DNA from: Mycobacterium simulans | Lineage (GTDB): Bacteria; Actinomycetota; Actinomycetes; Mycobacteriales; Mycobacteriaceae | Direction of reading: 5' to 3' | Length of the DNA: 64,000 bases | Assembly (NCBI RefSeq): GCF_900232995.1 | Contig: NZ_OCVX01000005.1 | Location: 506,346-570,345, forward strand | Part shown: positions 16,234 through 24,490 of the stretch, piece by piece | Numbering within the stretch: the stretch's first letter is position 1 | How the letters are laid out: each line of letters begins with the position of its first letter | Translations under genes and position numbers: made by a program | Notes under the pieces: generated by a model | Databases searched by the model: none | The model's input: the letters and a program-made list of their open reading frames with translations, nothing else | What the model was told of the DNA's origin: nothing

Positions 16234-18465
16234 GTGGAGCGCGATGTCACCTATATCCGCACCGACGCCGCCCTGCCGCCTGTGGCGATCGTCGACCACT
16301 CCCCGATCACCGTCAGGCACAGGATCTTCTTCGGCGTGATCGCCGCGCTCGGGGCCCTCGCCTGGGCGATCATCGCGTTCGTCCGCGGCGAGCCGGTGAA
16401 CGCGGTTTGGCTGGTGGTCGCCGCGAGCTGCACCTACGTCATCGCCTTTCGGTTCTATGCGCGGCTGATCGAGATGAAGATTGTGCGCCCCCGCGACGAT
16501 CACGCCACGCCTGCCGAGGTCTTCGACAATGGCACCGACTACGTGCCGACCGACCGGCGCGTGGTGTTCGGCCACCACTTCGCCGCCATCGCCGGAGCTG
16601 GGCCGCTGGTCGGTCCGGTGCTGGCCACCCAGATGGGTTACTTGCCGAGCGCCATCTGGATCGTCATCGGCGCGGTGCTCGCCGGCTGTGTACAGGATTA
16701 CTTGGTGTTGTGGATTTCCACCCGGCGGCGGGGTCGTTCGCTGGGCCAGATGGTTCGCGACGAACTCGGCGACAGCGCCGGGGTGGCGGCACTGATCGGG
16801 ATCCCCGTCATCATCACCATCGTGATCGCGGTGCTGGCGCTGGTGGTGGTGCGGGCACTGGCAAAGAGCCCGTGGGGCGTGTTCTCGATAGCCATGACCA
16901 TCCCCATCGCCCTGTTCATGGGCTACTACCTGCGGTTCCTGCGGCCCGGGCGGGTGACCGAAGTATCGGTGATCGGCGTGGGACTGCTGCTGCTCGCCGT
17001 CGTCTCCGGCGACTGGGTCGCCAATACATCTTGGGGCGCAACGTGGTTCGGCCTTTCGCCGGTCACGCTGTCCTGGCTGCTCATCGGTTACGGCTTCGCT
17101 GCATCGGTGCTGCCGGTTTGGCTGCTGCTCGCGCCGCGCGACTACCTGTCGACCTTCATGAAGGTCGGTACCATCACGCTGCTCGCCGTCGGCGTGTGTC
17201 TGGCCCACCCGGCGCTCGCGGCGCCGGCGATCTCGCAGTTCGCCGTCAGAGGCAACGGACCCGCGTTCGCCGGCTCCCTGTTTCCGTTCCTGTTCATCAC
17301 CGTCGCGTGCGGCGCCCTCTCCGGATTCCATGCACTGATCTCGTCGGGAACCACGCCGAAAATGCTGGAGAAGGAAGGCCAGATGCGGCTGATCGGCTAT
17401 GGCGGCATGATCACCGAGTCGTTCGTTGCGATCATGGCGCTGATCACCGCGTCGATCCTCGACCAGCACCTGTATTTCACCCTGAACGCACCCGCCGCCC
17501 AGACCCATGACACTGCAGCCGGCGCAGCGCGCTATGTCAACGGGCTCGGCTTGCCGGGTAACCCGGTGACCGCTGACCAGCTCAACCGGGCTGCCGCCAG
17601 CGTGGGCGAAAAGTCAATCGTGTCGCGTACCGGCGGAGCACCGACACTGGCGTTCGGCATGTCGGAGATGCTGCACAAAGTGTTCGGTGGCGAGGCGCTC
17701 AAGGCGTTTTGGTACCACTTCGCGATCATGTTCGAGGCGCTGTTCATCTTGACCACCGTCGACGCGGGCACCAGGGCAGCGCGATTCATGATCTCCGACG
17801 CGCTGGGCAACCTGGGCGGTCCGATGCGCAAGCTGCAAAACCCGAGCTGGCGTCCCGGCGTGTGGCTTTGCAGCCTGGTGGTGGTCGTTGCGTGGGGCAG
17901 CATCCTGTTACTCGGTGTCACCGATCCGCTGGGCGGTATCAACACCCTGTTTCCGCTGTTCGGCATCGCCAACCAATTGCTGGCGGCGATCGCGCTGACG
18001 ATCATCACCGTCGTCGTCATCAAGCTGGGTCGCCTCAAATGGGCTTGGATACCAGGGATTCCGCTGCTGTGGGACCTGGCCGTCACGCTGAGCGCATCGT
18101 GGCAGAAGATCTTCTCCGCCGATCCCGCCGTCAGCTACTGGACTCAGCATTCCCAGTACGCGGCGGCCAAGCAGGCGGGCAAGACTGCGTTCGGGTCGGC
18201 GACGAACCTCGACGAGCTCAACGCCGTCATCCGGAACACGTTCATCCAGGGCACGTTGTCGATCGTCTTCGCGATGGTGGTCGTCATTGTGTTCGTTGCC
18301 GGAGTCGTCGTGGCGCTCAAGGCAATTCGGGGCAACGGCCGGCCGCTTACCGAGGACCGCCCGGTGCCGTCCAGGAAATTCGCGCCGTCGAGCCTGATTT
18401 CTACAGCCGCGGAGCGACAGTTGCAAAGACAGTGGACTCGGCACGCCGAGCAGAGCGGGCCGTAG
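16234..18465 (+). CDS. cstA: CstA-family carbon-starvation/pyruvate transporter
   Basis: A 743-residue multi-pass membrane protein of the CstA family, which imports pyruvate or peptides. Signatures include the early FGHHFAAIAGAGPLVGPVLA motif, the WISTRRRGRSLG loop, GALSGFHALISSGTTPK and a C-terminal long soluble segment before the last helix. About 16 hydrophobic helices can be counted. GGAGGG ends eight bases before GTG 16234. A long open frame on the opposite strand is a GC-bias shadow. The gene stands alone between ligB and the MspA-like gene. Confidence 0.93.
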   Translation: MERDVTYIRTDAALPPVAIVDHSPITVRHRIFFGVIAALGALAWAIIAFVRGEPVNAVWLVVAASCTYVIAFRFYARLIEMKIVRPRDDHATPAEVFDNGTDYVPTDRRVVFGHHFAAIAGAGPLVGPVLATQMGYLPSAIWIVIGAVLAGCVQDYLVLWISTRRRGRSLGQMVRDELGDSAGVAALIGIPVIITIVIAVLALVVVRALAKSPWGVFSIAMTIPIALFMGYYLRFLRPGRVTEVSVIGVGLLLLAVVSGDWVANTSWGATWFGLSPVTLSWLLIGYGFAASVLPVWLLLAPRDYLSTFMKVGTITLLAVGVCLAHPALAAPAISQFAVRGNGPAFAGSLFPFLFITVACGALSGFHALISSGTTPKMLEKEGQMRLIGYGGMITESFVAIMALITASILDQHLYFTLNAPAAQTHDTAAGAARYVNGLGLPGNPVTADQLNRAAASVGEKSIVSRTGGAPTLAFGMSEMLHKVFGGEALKAFWYHFAIMFEALFILTTVDAGTRAARFMISDALGNLGGPMRKLQNPSWRPGVWLCSLVVVVAWGSILLLGVTDPLGGINTLFPLFGIANQLLAAIALTIITVVVIKLGRLKWAWIPGIPLLWDLAVTLSASWQKIFSADPAVSYWTQHSQYAAAKQAGKTAFGSATNLDELNAVIRNTFIQGTLSIVFAMVVVIVFVAGVVVALKAIRGNGRPLTEDRPVPSRKFAPSSLISTAAERQLQRQWTRHAEQSGP

Positions 18466-18484
18466 CGTCCCGAGCCAGCCGCGA

Positions 18485-19183
18485 TCAGAGGGCCTTCGTG
18501 GTGCCGACATACGACAGCACCACGTCGGATTCATCAGTAATGCGGGTCAGGGTCGAATAAGAGCGAATGAACGACTGGCCGACGCATCCGTCGATTTTGA
18601 CGTGGAAGTCGTGGATCATGATCCAAGGATTTGGACTGTGGAACTCTTTCCTGACCACCGGCACGATGACGACGAACCCGGGCTTGAGCCCCACGCTGAT
18701 CACGTTGTTGTACGACCCAGTGATCAGCGGTATGAGAATAGGTGGCTGACCAGGTCCTAGCGGTAGCTCCGAGCCAAGAGAAGGCGCGACCCCGCTGCCA
18801 TTCGCCATGACGAAGCCGTTGGACGTGCTCATGTCGATCCCACAGCCGATCTCATAGCCGGCCTCGAGGTAGCCTCGAGGGGATTCCGGCCCGGTTAACG
18901 AAGCGCCGAATATTCCGCTGGAGAGGTATTCACGAGACGACGTCGCGGTGGTCAGCGGCGGCACGGCAACGTGTCTCTCGTCCTTCGCGCCGAGAGCCAG
19001 GATCCACCCGTCAGGTGTGTTCACCCTCACTGGTGCGCCAGGGGGTATGGCCCCGTCGGCTGGTGGCACCGCGCCGGGAGGGGGTTCGGCGTCGGGTTGC
19101 GCGCCTGCCGAAGGTGCGGTCATCGATACGACCAGCCAGACAGCGAGGACCGCGGCACGGCGAATCACCGCGGAAATCGGCAT
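18485..19183 (-). CDS. MspA-family porin-like protein
   Basis: A 232-residue exported protein. A signal peptide (hydrophobic run ending ...APSAGA) is followed by a Pro/Ala-rich segment. The mature part resembles MspA: a TSREYLSSGIFGASLTGP stretch followed by GYLEAGYEIGCGIDMS, then beta-strand-like segments up to the C terminus. MspA proteins form octameric outer-membrane pores; whether this divergent one forms a pore is unproven. It has two Cys residues (GCGID and DGCVG) that are not typical of MspA. From memory M. tuberculosis lacks such genes, so this marks a difference from that species. ATG 19183 was preferred to GTG 19204. Confidence 0.8.
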   Translation of the reverse strand: MPISAVIRRAAVLAVWLVVSMTAPSAGAQPDAEPPPGAVPPADGAIPPGAPVRVNTPDGWILALGAKDERHVAVPPLTTATSSREYLSSGIFGASLTGPESPRGYLEAGYEIGCGIDMSTSNGFVMANGSGVAPSLGSELPLGPGQPPILIPLITGSYNNVISVGLKPGFVVIVPVVRKEFHSPNPWIMIHDFHVKIDGCVGQSFIRSYSTLTRITDESDVVLSYVGTTKAL

Positions 19184-19433
19184 CACGGCCAATACGCTAT
19201 GCACGTCCCGATTCGCTCACGGCTTTGCTGGTTGACGAAATCGGAGTTGTTGCGGGTTTGTAGCTGGTTTGCGATGCGGACAAGGCAGGCTGGCAAGAGC
19301 GGTGCCGCTCGTCAGCCCCGGGGGTGCGCAATTCGTGCACGTTCTTCGTTCGCCGGACCACTCACACGTTGGCTTGGCGGGTAAGCTTCGGACTTAGCCA
19401 GGGATCCGCGGAGGATGGCAGAGAGGGCGATCA

Positions 19434-19700
19434 ATGACCCTTCAAAGGTTGGCACGCGCAGCGTTGGCCGCCCTTATCGGGGTGGCGGCTCTCCTCGGCA
19501 GCAGCGGCGTCGCTCGCGCAGACCCAAGCGACGATGCATTTCCCGAGATAATCGATGATTTGCTCATCATCATCCCGGGACTGACACAGGATCCGCGCGC
19601 GCTAAATCCGGGCATCAAAGGCGGCCCACAACGCGACTGGGGTGGTATCGGAATGTACTGCCAGAATCGAAATGTCACGTGCAAAAAGATGGGATTTTAG
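19434..19700 (+). CDS. Small secreted protein (88 aa)
   Basis: A signal peptide with a hydrophobic core and an Ala-Arg-Ala-like cleavage site (SSGVARA-DPSDD) leads to a mature chain of about 58 residues with an Ile/Leu-rich helix, a GPQRDWGG segment and two Cys residues near the end (CQNRNVTCKK) that could form a disulphide. GAGAGGG precedes ATG 19434. I do not recognise the family; it resembles the many small exported mycobacterial proteins. It has no operon partner. Confidence 0.75.
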   Translation: MTLQRLARAALAALIGVAALLGSSGVARADPSDDAFPEIIDDLLIIIPGLTQDPRALNPGIKGGPQRDWGGIGMYCQNRNVTCKKMGF

Positions 19701-19809
19701 CAGCCGCGTCTGCCGAAGCACTCCGCAGAAATCAGTTGGCACTCAAAACAATTTTGTTGTTCCGGTCGGCTTAATAGCGATCACGGGTTGATCGGAAGGA
19801 ACGTTTGCG

Positions 19810-20547
19810 ATGTCCACCTGGCTCATCACCGGTTGTTCGACCGGACTTGGCCGCGCACTGGCTGAGGCGGTCATCGGCGCCGGCCACAACACCGTCGTCA
19901 GCGCACGCGACGTCGCTAACGTCACCGACCTGGCCGACGCCACGCCCCAGCGGGTACTCGCCGTTGCCCTCGACGTCACCAAATCCGAGCAGGTCACCTC
20001 CGCCGTGCGACAGGCGCAAGAACGATTCAGCGGCGTCGACGTCCTGGTGAACAACGCCGGATACGGCTACCGCGCCGCGATCGAGGAGGGCGACGACGCC
20101 GACATCCGCACCCTGTTCGAGACGCACTTCTTCGGCGCAGTCGAGATGATCAAGGCCGTCTTGCCGGGCATGCGGGCCCGACGCTCCGGTGCGATCGTCA
20201 ACATCTCCTCGATCGGCGTTCAGCTGACTCCCGTGGGATCGGGCTATTACTCCGCGGCCAAGGCCGCGCTGGAGGGCATCAGTGGAGCCCTGCACGGCGA
20301 ACTTGCCCCGCTTGGCATCTCGGTCACGGTCGTTGAGCCCGGCGCATTCCGCACCGACTTCGCCGGGCGCTCGCTCACCCAATCGGCCACTGCCATAGGC
20401 GATTACGCCGACACCGCCGGGCGACGCCGCAAAGAGAACGACACCATGCACGGCACCCAGCCCGGCGACCCCGAGAAGGCCGCCGCCGCGATCATCGCCG
20501 CCGTCGACTCAGGCGAACCGCCCGCCTTCCTGCTCCTAGTGTCCTGA
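19810..20547 (+). CDS. SDR truncated at its C terminus by a MITE
   Basis: Short-chain oxidoreductase with TGCSTGLGRALAEA as cofactor loop, VLVNNAGYGYRA, catalytic Ser in NISSIG and YYSAAKAAL. The reading frame runs into the mobile element at 20539 and picks up only Val-Ser before TGA, giving 245 residues. If the element and one TA copy are removed, the frame continues into 20789-20890 and yields 276 residues ending TNLDS, a normal length for this SDR group. The lost part is the C-terminal segment outside the core catalytic motifs, so some activity may remain, but stability is doubtful. The start ATG 19810 is preceded by GGAAGGAACG. Confidence 0.85.
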   Translation: MSTWLITGCSTGLGRALAEAVIGAGHNTVVSARDVANVTDLADATPQRVLAVALDVTKSEQVTSAVRQAQERFSGVDVLVNNAGYGYRAAIEEGDDADIRTLFETHFFGAVEMIKAVLPGMRARRSGAIVNISSIGVQLTPVGSGYYSAAKAALEGISGALHGELAPLGISVTVVEPGAFRTDFAGRSLTQSATAIGDYADTAGRRRKENDTMHGTQPGDPEKAAAAIIAAVDSGEPPAFLLLVS

Positions 20548-20786
20548 GTCATTAATTCATGGGTTCTTGTTAGAATGGGTGATGCCGTCACCGCATGCCG
20601 CGCAGATCGTGTTGACCGAGGATGAACGCGCCGAGTTGGAGGGCTGGGTCCGGCGTCGCAACCGACATCCGCGCCTGGATCGAGCACTGGAACGACGATC
20701 CCAAGCCCTACGTCTGGACCAAGACCGCCGACCAGATCCTCGAATCAGTCGCCAACTACTGCAAACGAATTAATGACTCAGGACAC
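20539..20786. mobile_element. 248-bp IS630-type MITE inserted at a TA
   Basis: Perfect 20-bp terminal inverted repeats, GTGTCCTGAGTCATTAATTC at 20539-20558 and its complement at 20767-20786, are flanked by a duplicated TA (20537-20538 and 20787-20788). This is the target-site pattern of the IS630/Tc1-mariner superfamily. The inside keeps the first ~27 codons and the last ~42 codons of a transposase joined out of frame. It is therefore a non-autonomous deletion derivative that any full-length relative with the same ends could move. Confidence 0.92.
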
Positions 20787-20789
20787 TAG
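20582..20789 (+). pseudogene. Internally deleted IS630-family transposase
   Basis: ATG 20582 opens the N terminus of an IS630-like transposase (MPSPHAAQIVLTEDERAEL, then EGWVRRR). Near 20663 the sequence jumps, in another frame, to the C terminus (TDIRAWIEHWNDDPKPYVW, then TKTADQILESV) ending in TAG at 20787-20789, a stop that uses the duplicated TA. The helix-turn-helix body and the whole DDE domain are missing, so no transposase is made. Confidence 0.85.
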
Positions 20790-20890
20790 GTACCGACGCC
20801 CTGCTCGCGTACCGCTACATCGCCGACCGGCGGTCGACGGAGATCGCGGCCTGGGAACCGCTCACCACCAGCACCAACCTCGACAGCTAA
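20787..20890 (+). pseudogene. Detached 3' end of the interrupted SDR
   Basis: Beginning with the duplicated TA and reading GGT ACC GAC..., this segment encodes GTDALLAYRYIADRR and then a final stretch ending NLDS followed by TAA 20888-20890. It joins exactly in frame with codon CTA at the end of the upstream part of the SDR once the MITE is removed. It has no start codon or ribosome site of its own. Confidence 0.85.
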
Positions 20891-20910
20891 GCCGTTGCGA
20901 GCCAACCCGA

Positions 20911-21351
20911 CTAGCTTCTGGGTCTCGCGGCGCGCAGCGCGTCGATCGAGTAACTGCCCGCCCCGGTGAAGACCAGCAGGAAGAAACCAAAGCAGAAGAG
21001 TATCGCCAGAATTCCACCGTTGCCGTCAGGCGGATCACCGATCGGCCAGAGCGAACGCGGTTGATGCATCCAGAAATAGGCGACCGCCATTTCACCGGAG
21101 GCAATGAACGCGGCGGCGCGGGTAAACAGTCCCGCGGCGATCAAGACGCCCGCGACCAGTTCGATCAGCCCGGCGTACCAGCCGGGCCACGATCCGAACT
21201 CGACGTGCTGCGCCAGACGAATGGGCCAGCCGAAGAGGATCATTGAGCCGTACCCGGCAAACATCAGACCGTAGACCAACCGGAACAAGCTCAGCACGGC
21301 CGGCGAATACCCAGTGAGGCGGCGGTTGAGGTTCATTGTCATACCATTCAT
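20911..21351 (-). CDS. DoxX-family membrane protein
   Basis: A 146-residue protein with four predicted membrane helices (LFRLVYGLMFAGYGSMILFG, YAGLIELVAGVLIAAGLF, and two more) in the DoxX pattern. The family is linked to redox balance or small-molecule oxidation; the substrate here is unknown. It starts three bases after the stop of the MFS gene, so both are cotranscribed. In-frame ATGs at 21342 and 21336 are alternative starts. Confidence 0.82.
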   Translation of the reverse strand: MNGMTMNLNRRLTGYSPAVLSLFRLVYGLMFAGYGSMILFGWPIRLAQHVEFGSWPGWYAGLIELVAGVLIAAGLFTRAAAFIASGEMAVAYFWMHQPRSLWPIGDPPDGNGGILAILFCFGFFLLVFTGAGSYSIDALRAARPRS

Positions 21352-21354
21352 GTT

Positions 21355-22632
21355 TTAGTCGACGTCAGCGGTCAGAGAAGTCTCAGAGATCGCGGCCCAG
21401 TTCTGCCGATGCTCGATCTCGTTGTGCCGCTGAGCCTTTCCCCCCGTAACCAGCATGGCGATGACACCCAGCACCCACATCGGGTACTGCACCGTCCAGG
21501 CCAGCCGAAACGAGCCAAAGGAGTAGTCGTCGGCTACCTCGAGAATGAGTCCCATTACCGGCATGATCACCAACGCAGCGACGAACCCGCCCATGTTGAC
21601 GATGCCCTTTGCGATGCCCAGCGTCGCGCTTGGGTTATGCGTCCGCGCGAAATCCAAGGCGACGATCGCCGCGGGGCCGCCGGCGGACATCACGACGACC
21701 AGGACGAGCAGCAGCCACCGCGGGGCGGGGTACGGCAGCGCTAACACCGCGGTCCAGGCCACGGCATTGCTGGCGACAATGGCGAGCACCATGAGCAAGC
21801 GCCGCTTTGGGTGCCTGCCGGTCCAGACGCCTACCACCACGCCGGCGGCAGAAGTCGACACCACCGACACGGTGAGCAGGGAGCCGGCAACGTTCGTCGG
21901 CATTCCTTGGGCCTGGGTGAGGTACGGCACGCCCCACATGAAGCTGAACACCATGATCGGGAAGGTACTGCTCAGGTGGATGAAGAAACCCAGCCTCGTG
22001 CCCGGGTTGGACCACACGGTCCGCACGCTCGCGACGAGTTCGCGAAAGGTTGCGGTGCCGATGCAAGCGTCGTGTCCGTGAGGGGTGTCACGGATCAGCG
22101 CCAGGCCGATAGCGGCGCACATCACGCCGAGCGCGGCGGTCGAAGTGTAGGCGGCGGTCCAGCCCGCGCCGGTGAGCATGCCAAGAAACGGCACCGCCGA
22201 TAGCACCTGGCCCAGCTGACCGCCGATGAAGGTCAGCTGAGTGACCAGGGGGACACGGGTGGGCGGAAACCAGTACGAGACCAGCTTGACCACGGAGATG
22301 AAAGTCACCGCGTCGCCCAGCCCAACGACCGCTCGAGCGGCGACGGCCGTTGGGATCGACACGGCGAACGCCAGAATGAGCTGACCGGCGGCCAGCGCAA
22401 CCGCACCGGCGCAGATGAGCGCCTTGGAGCCGAACCGGTCGAGTAGTACCCCCGCGGGAATCTGCGCGCCGGCGTAAACGACGACCTGAACCACGACGAA
22501 CGTCGAGAGCACGCCGGGAGTGACGGAAAAGCGCTGCGCCGCGTCCATGCCGGAGACGCCCATCGTCGTGCGGTCCAACACTGCGACCATGTAGGCCAGA
22601 AGTCCGGCACCCCAGATGATCCAAGGACGCAC
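21355..22632 (-). CDS. Major facilitator superfamily transporter
   Basis: A 425-residue transporter with about twelve hydrophobic helices. It begins with RPWIIWGAGLLAYMVAVLDR and has the MFS loop DRFGSKALICAG between helices 2 and 3. GTG 22632 has AGGAGG seven bases upstream, better than the longer ATG 22668. The RTTMG segment after helix 1 resembles sugar-phosphate/anion transporters of the MFS, but the substrate cannot be told. It is divergent from mmr and cotranscribed with the DoxX gene. Confidence 0.87.
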   Translation of the reverse strand: MRPWIIWGAGLLAYMVAVLDRTTMGVSGMDAAQRFSVTPGVLSTFVVVQVVVYAGAQIPAGVLLDRFGSKALICAGAVALAAGQLILAFAVSIPTAVAARAVVGLGDAVTFISVVKLVSYWFPPTRVPLVTQLTFIGGQLGQVLSAVPFLGMLTGAGWTAAYTSTAALGVMCAAIGLALIRDTPHGHDACIGTATFRELVASVRTVWSNPGTRLGFFIHLSSTFPIMVFSFMWGVPYLTQAQGMPTNVAGSLLTVSVVSTSAAGVVVGVWTGRHPKRRLLMVLAIVASNAVAWTAVLALPYPAPRWLLLVLVVVMSAGGPAAIVALDFARTHNPSATLGIAKGIVNMGGFVAALVIMPVMGLILEVADDYSFGSFRLAWTVQYPMWVLGVIAMLVTGGKAQRHNEIEHRQNWAAISETSLTADVD

Positions 22633-22741
22633 AGGGTTGCCTCCTCGATTAGCCACAGCTTTCGTCATTGTTGCGTAACGGGCGGCTGTGCGGGTCAATT
22701 TGGCCATGCCAGCTGTTGCTGATCCGGCCAATCCGTTTTTG

Positions 22742-22769
22742 TGTACATTTGTACATGTACATTCGTACA
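22742..22769. promoter_or_regulatory. Tandem 14-bp operators of the mmr promoter
   Basis: TGTACATTTGTACA (22742-22755) and TGTACATTCGTACA (22756-22769) abut directly, each an imperfect palindrome, only a few bases before the mmr ribosome site. From memory the Rv3066 TetR repressor binds an inverted repeat of this kind upstream of mmr. Two copies side by side would place two dimers on a continuous 28-bp face. Confidence 0.75.
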
Positions 22770-22781
22770 CAAGGAGGCGTC

Positions 22782-23105
22782 TTGAGTTATCTGTTCCTGT
22801 TGTGCGCGATATTCGCCGAGGTCGTGGCGACCAGCTTGCTCAAAGGCACGGACGGCTTCACACGACTATGGCCCACTTTGGCATGCCTTGTCGGCTACGC
22901 CGTCGCCTTCGCCCTGTTGGCGCTGTCGATTTCGCGCGGGATGCAGACGGACGTCGCCTACGCACTCTGGTCGGCCATCGGCACTGCCGCCATCGTGCTG
23001 ATCGCGGTGCTGTTTCTCGGGTCGCCGGCTTCGCTCGCCAAGATCGTCGGCGTCGGGTTGATCATCGCCGGCGTGGTCACGCTGAACCTGGCCGGTGCCC
23101 ATTGA
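22782..23105 (+). CDS. mmr: Mmr, small multidrug-resistance efflux pump
   Basis: A 107-residue SMR transporter, the EmrE type, exporting cationic dyes and detergents by proton antiport. Four helices are visible, with the essential membrane Glu in AIFAEVVATSLLK and the WSAIG motif in helix 3. TTG 22782 aligns with the first residue of the M. tuberculosis protein and follows AAGGAGG (22771-22777); ATG 22755 lies inside the operator and is rejected. The stop overlaps the TetR start (TTGA). Confidence 0.94.
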   Translation: MSYLFLLCAIFAEVVATSLLKGTDGFTRLWPTLACLVGYAVAFALLALSISRGMQTDVAYALWSAIGTAAIVLIAVLFLGSPASLAKIVGVGLIIAGVVTLNLAGAH

Positions 23106-23665
23106 CCGCGGCGCCCGACCGCCGTCCGCGCGACCCCGCCGGGCGCCGGCAGGCGATTGTCGAAGCGGCCGGGCGGGTGATCGCGCGCCGGGGCCTCGGC
23201 GAGCTGACCCATCGCCGGGTCGCCGCCGAGGCGGATGTACCCGTTGGGTCGACGACGTATTACTTCAGTGACCTCGGCGCGTTGCGGCAAGCCGCGCTCG
23301 CGCACGCCGCGACCACGTCGGCCGAGGCGCTCGAGCAGTGGGGCCGCGAGCTCGACGAGAACGCCGACCTTCCCGCTACCCTGGCCCGGCTTACTGCCGA
23401 CTACCTGACCGACCGGGACCGGCACCGCACGTTGAATGAGTTGTACATCGCGGCAACGCATCAACCGGAATTGCAGCGCCTGGCCCGGCTGTGGCCAGAG
23501 GGTCTGGCGGCGCTGCTCGAACCACGGATCGGGCAACGGGCCGCCGAGGCGGTCGCCGTGTTTCTCGACGGCGCCACGCTGCATGCGCTGATTACCGGCA
23601 GGCCGCTGGGCCTCGATGTGCTGACGGACGGGATCGCCCGGCTGGTTGGGGCATCCAGCGCTTGA
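23102..23665 (+). CDS. TetR repressor of mmr (Rv3066-like)
   Basis: A 187-residue TetR regulator with an N-terminal RRPRDPAGRRQAIVEAA helix and the helix-turn-helix RRVAAEADVPVGSTTYYF. The C-terminal domain would hold the multidrug ligand. TTG 23102 overlaps the mmr stop by four bases, giving translational coupling. The protein is shorter than the M. tuberculosis homologue (about 202 residues), lacking its C-terminal tail. It probably binds the tandem operator in front of mmr. Confidence 0.92.
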   Translation: MTAAPDRRPRDPAGRRQAIVEAAGRVIARRGLGELTHRRVAAEADVPVGSTTYYFSDLGALRQAALAHAATTSAEALEQWGRELDENADLPATLARLTADYLTDRDRHRTLNELYIAATHQPELQRLARLWPEGLAALLEPRIGQRAAEAVAVFLDGATLHALITGRPLGLDVLTDGIARLVGASSA

Positions 23666-23776
23666 GTTTGTCGATACAGCCGCAATATTCGGCGCGAAAT
23701 CTCCAAGGATTCGCAGAGTACTTCCCAAGAATCGATGGCGATAATTCGCTGATCCACTCCGGAGTGAAGGAACGGC

Positions 23777-24490
23777 ATGATCCGCACCCGCATCGCGGCC
23801 GCGGCCCGGGCGGCGGTCCTTGCGGTAGTAGGCGCCGCGGCCGCACTGGGATTGGCGATCGGCACAGCCCAAGCCGCTCCCGATCCTCCCCGTGGCGCGC
23901 GGACACTTTACGGCGACCCCGCGGCCGCGGCCCCATTCTGGCGCTACCAGAAATACGACGACGATTGCGTGGAGATGGCGGTCGCCGACGTGGTCGGTCA
24001 AGTGACTGGTCACGAGCCCTCCGAGGCGGCGATCATCAGGGTGGCCCAATCGACGCCCAGTATCGTCCACCCCGGACCCGTCTACACCAGGCCGGGGAAA
24101 CGCAAGTCCGGAGAAGGCACCTATTTTGATGACGAACCAACGCTGCTGGCGCACTACGCTATCCGCGCGGTGAGCACGGACACGGACAGCACGGGCGTCC
24201 CGACCGGCATGGATGCACTTGAGCAGGCGCTGAGCGCTAGCCGCAAGGTGATCGTCGGCGTCAACTCCGAAATCCTTTGGGGCGAGCCGGTCGTGGACAA
24301 AACCCCGGACGGTCAACCCGATTCCAACCACGCCGTCGTGGTGATCGGTATCGACACCGCGGCGGGCGTCGTGCACCTCAACGACAGCGGTAGCGAAGAC
24401 GGCCGAGACGAGCAGGTACCTATCGCCGTCTTCATCCGATCGTGGGCCACCAGCGACAACCAGATGACCGTCACGACTGTGGCGCGCTAA
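23777..24490 (+). CDS. Secreted C39-like peptidase-fold protein
   Basis: 237 residues with a long Ala-rich signal peptide ending IGTAQAA. The mature chain has YDDDCVEMAVADVVGQVTGH, matching the Cys-containing helix of papain-like C39 folds, and a later SNHAVVVIGID segment with the His, followed by VHLNDSG with the Asn/Asp. This Cys-His-Asp arrangement supports a C39-like cysteine peptidase or a catalytically modified relative. GAAGG precedes ATG 23777. It stands alone downstream of the mmr operon. Confidence 0.75.
   Translation: MIRTRIAAAARAAVLAVVGAAAALGLAIGTAQAAPDPPRGARTLYGDPAAAAPFWRYQKYDDDCVEMAVADVVGQVTGHEPSEAAIIRVAQSTPSIVHPGPVYTRPGKRKSGEGTYFDDEPTLLAHYAIRAVSTDTDSTGVPTGMDALEQALSASRKVIVGVNSEILWGEPVVDKTPDGQPDSNHAVVVIGIDTAAGVVHLNDSGSEDGRDEQVPIAVFIRSWATSDNQMTVTTVAR

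Noticed and set aside
16165..17508. 447-codon frame opposite cstA
   Set aside because: Composition (Gly, Arg, Asp, His rich) is that of an antisense shadow of membrane-helix codons; cstA itself is unmistakable.
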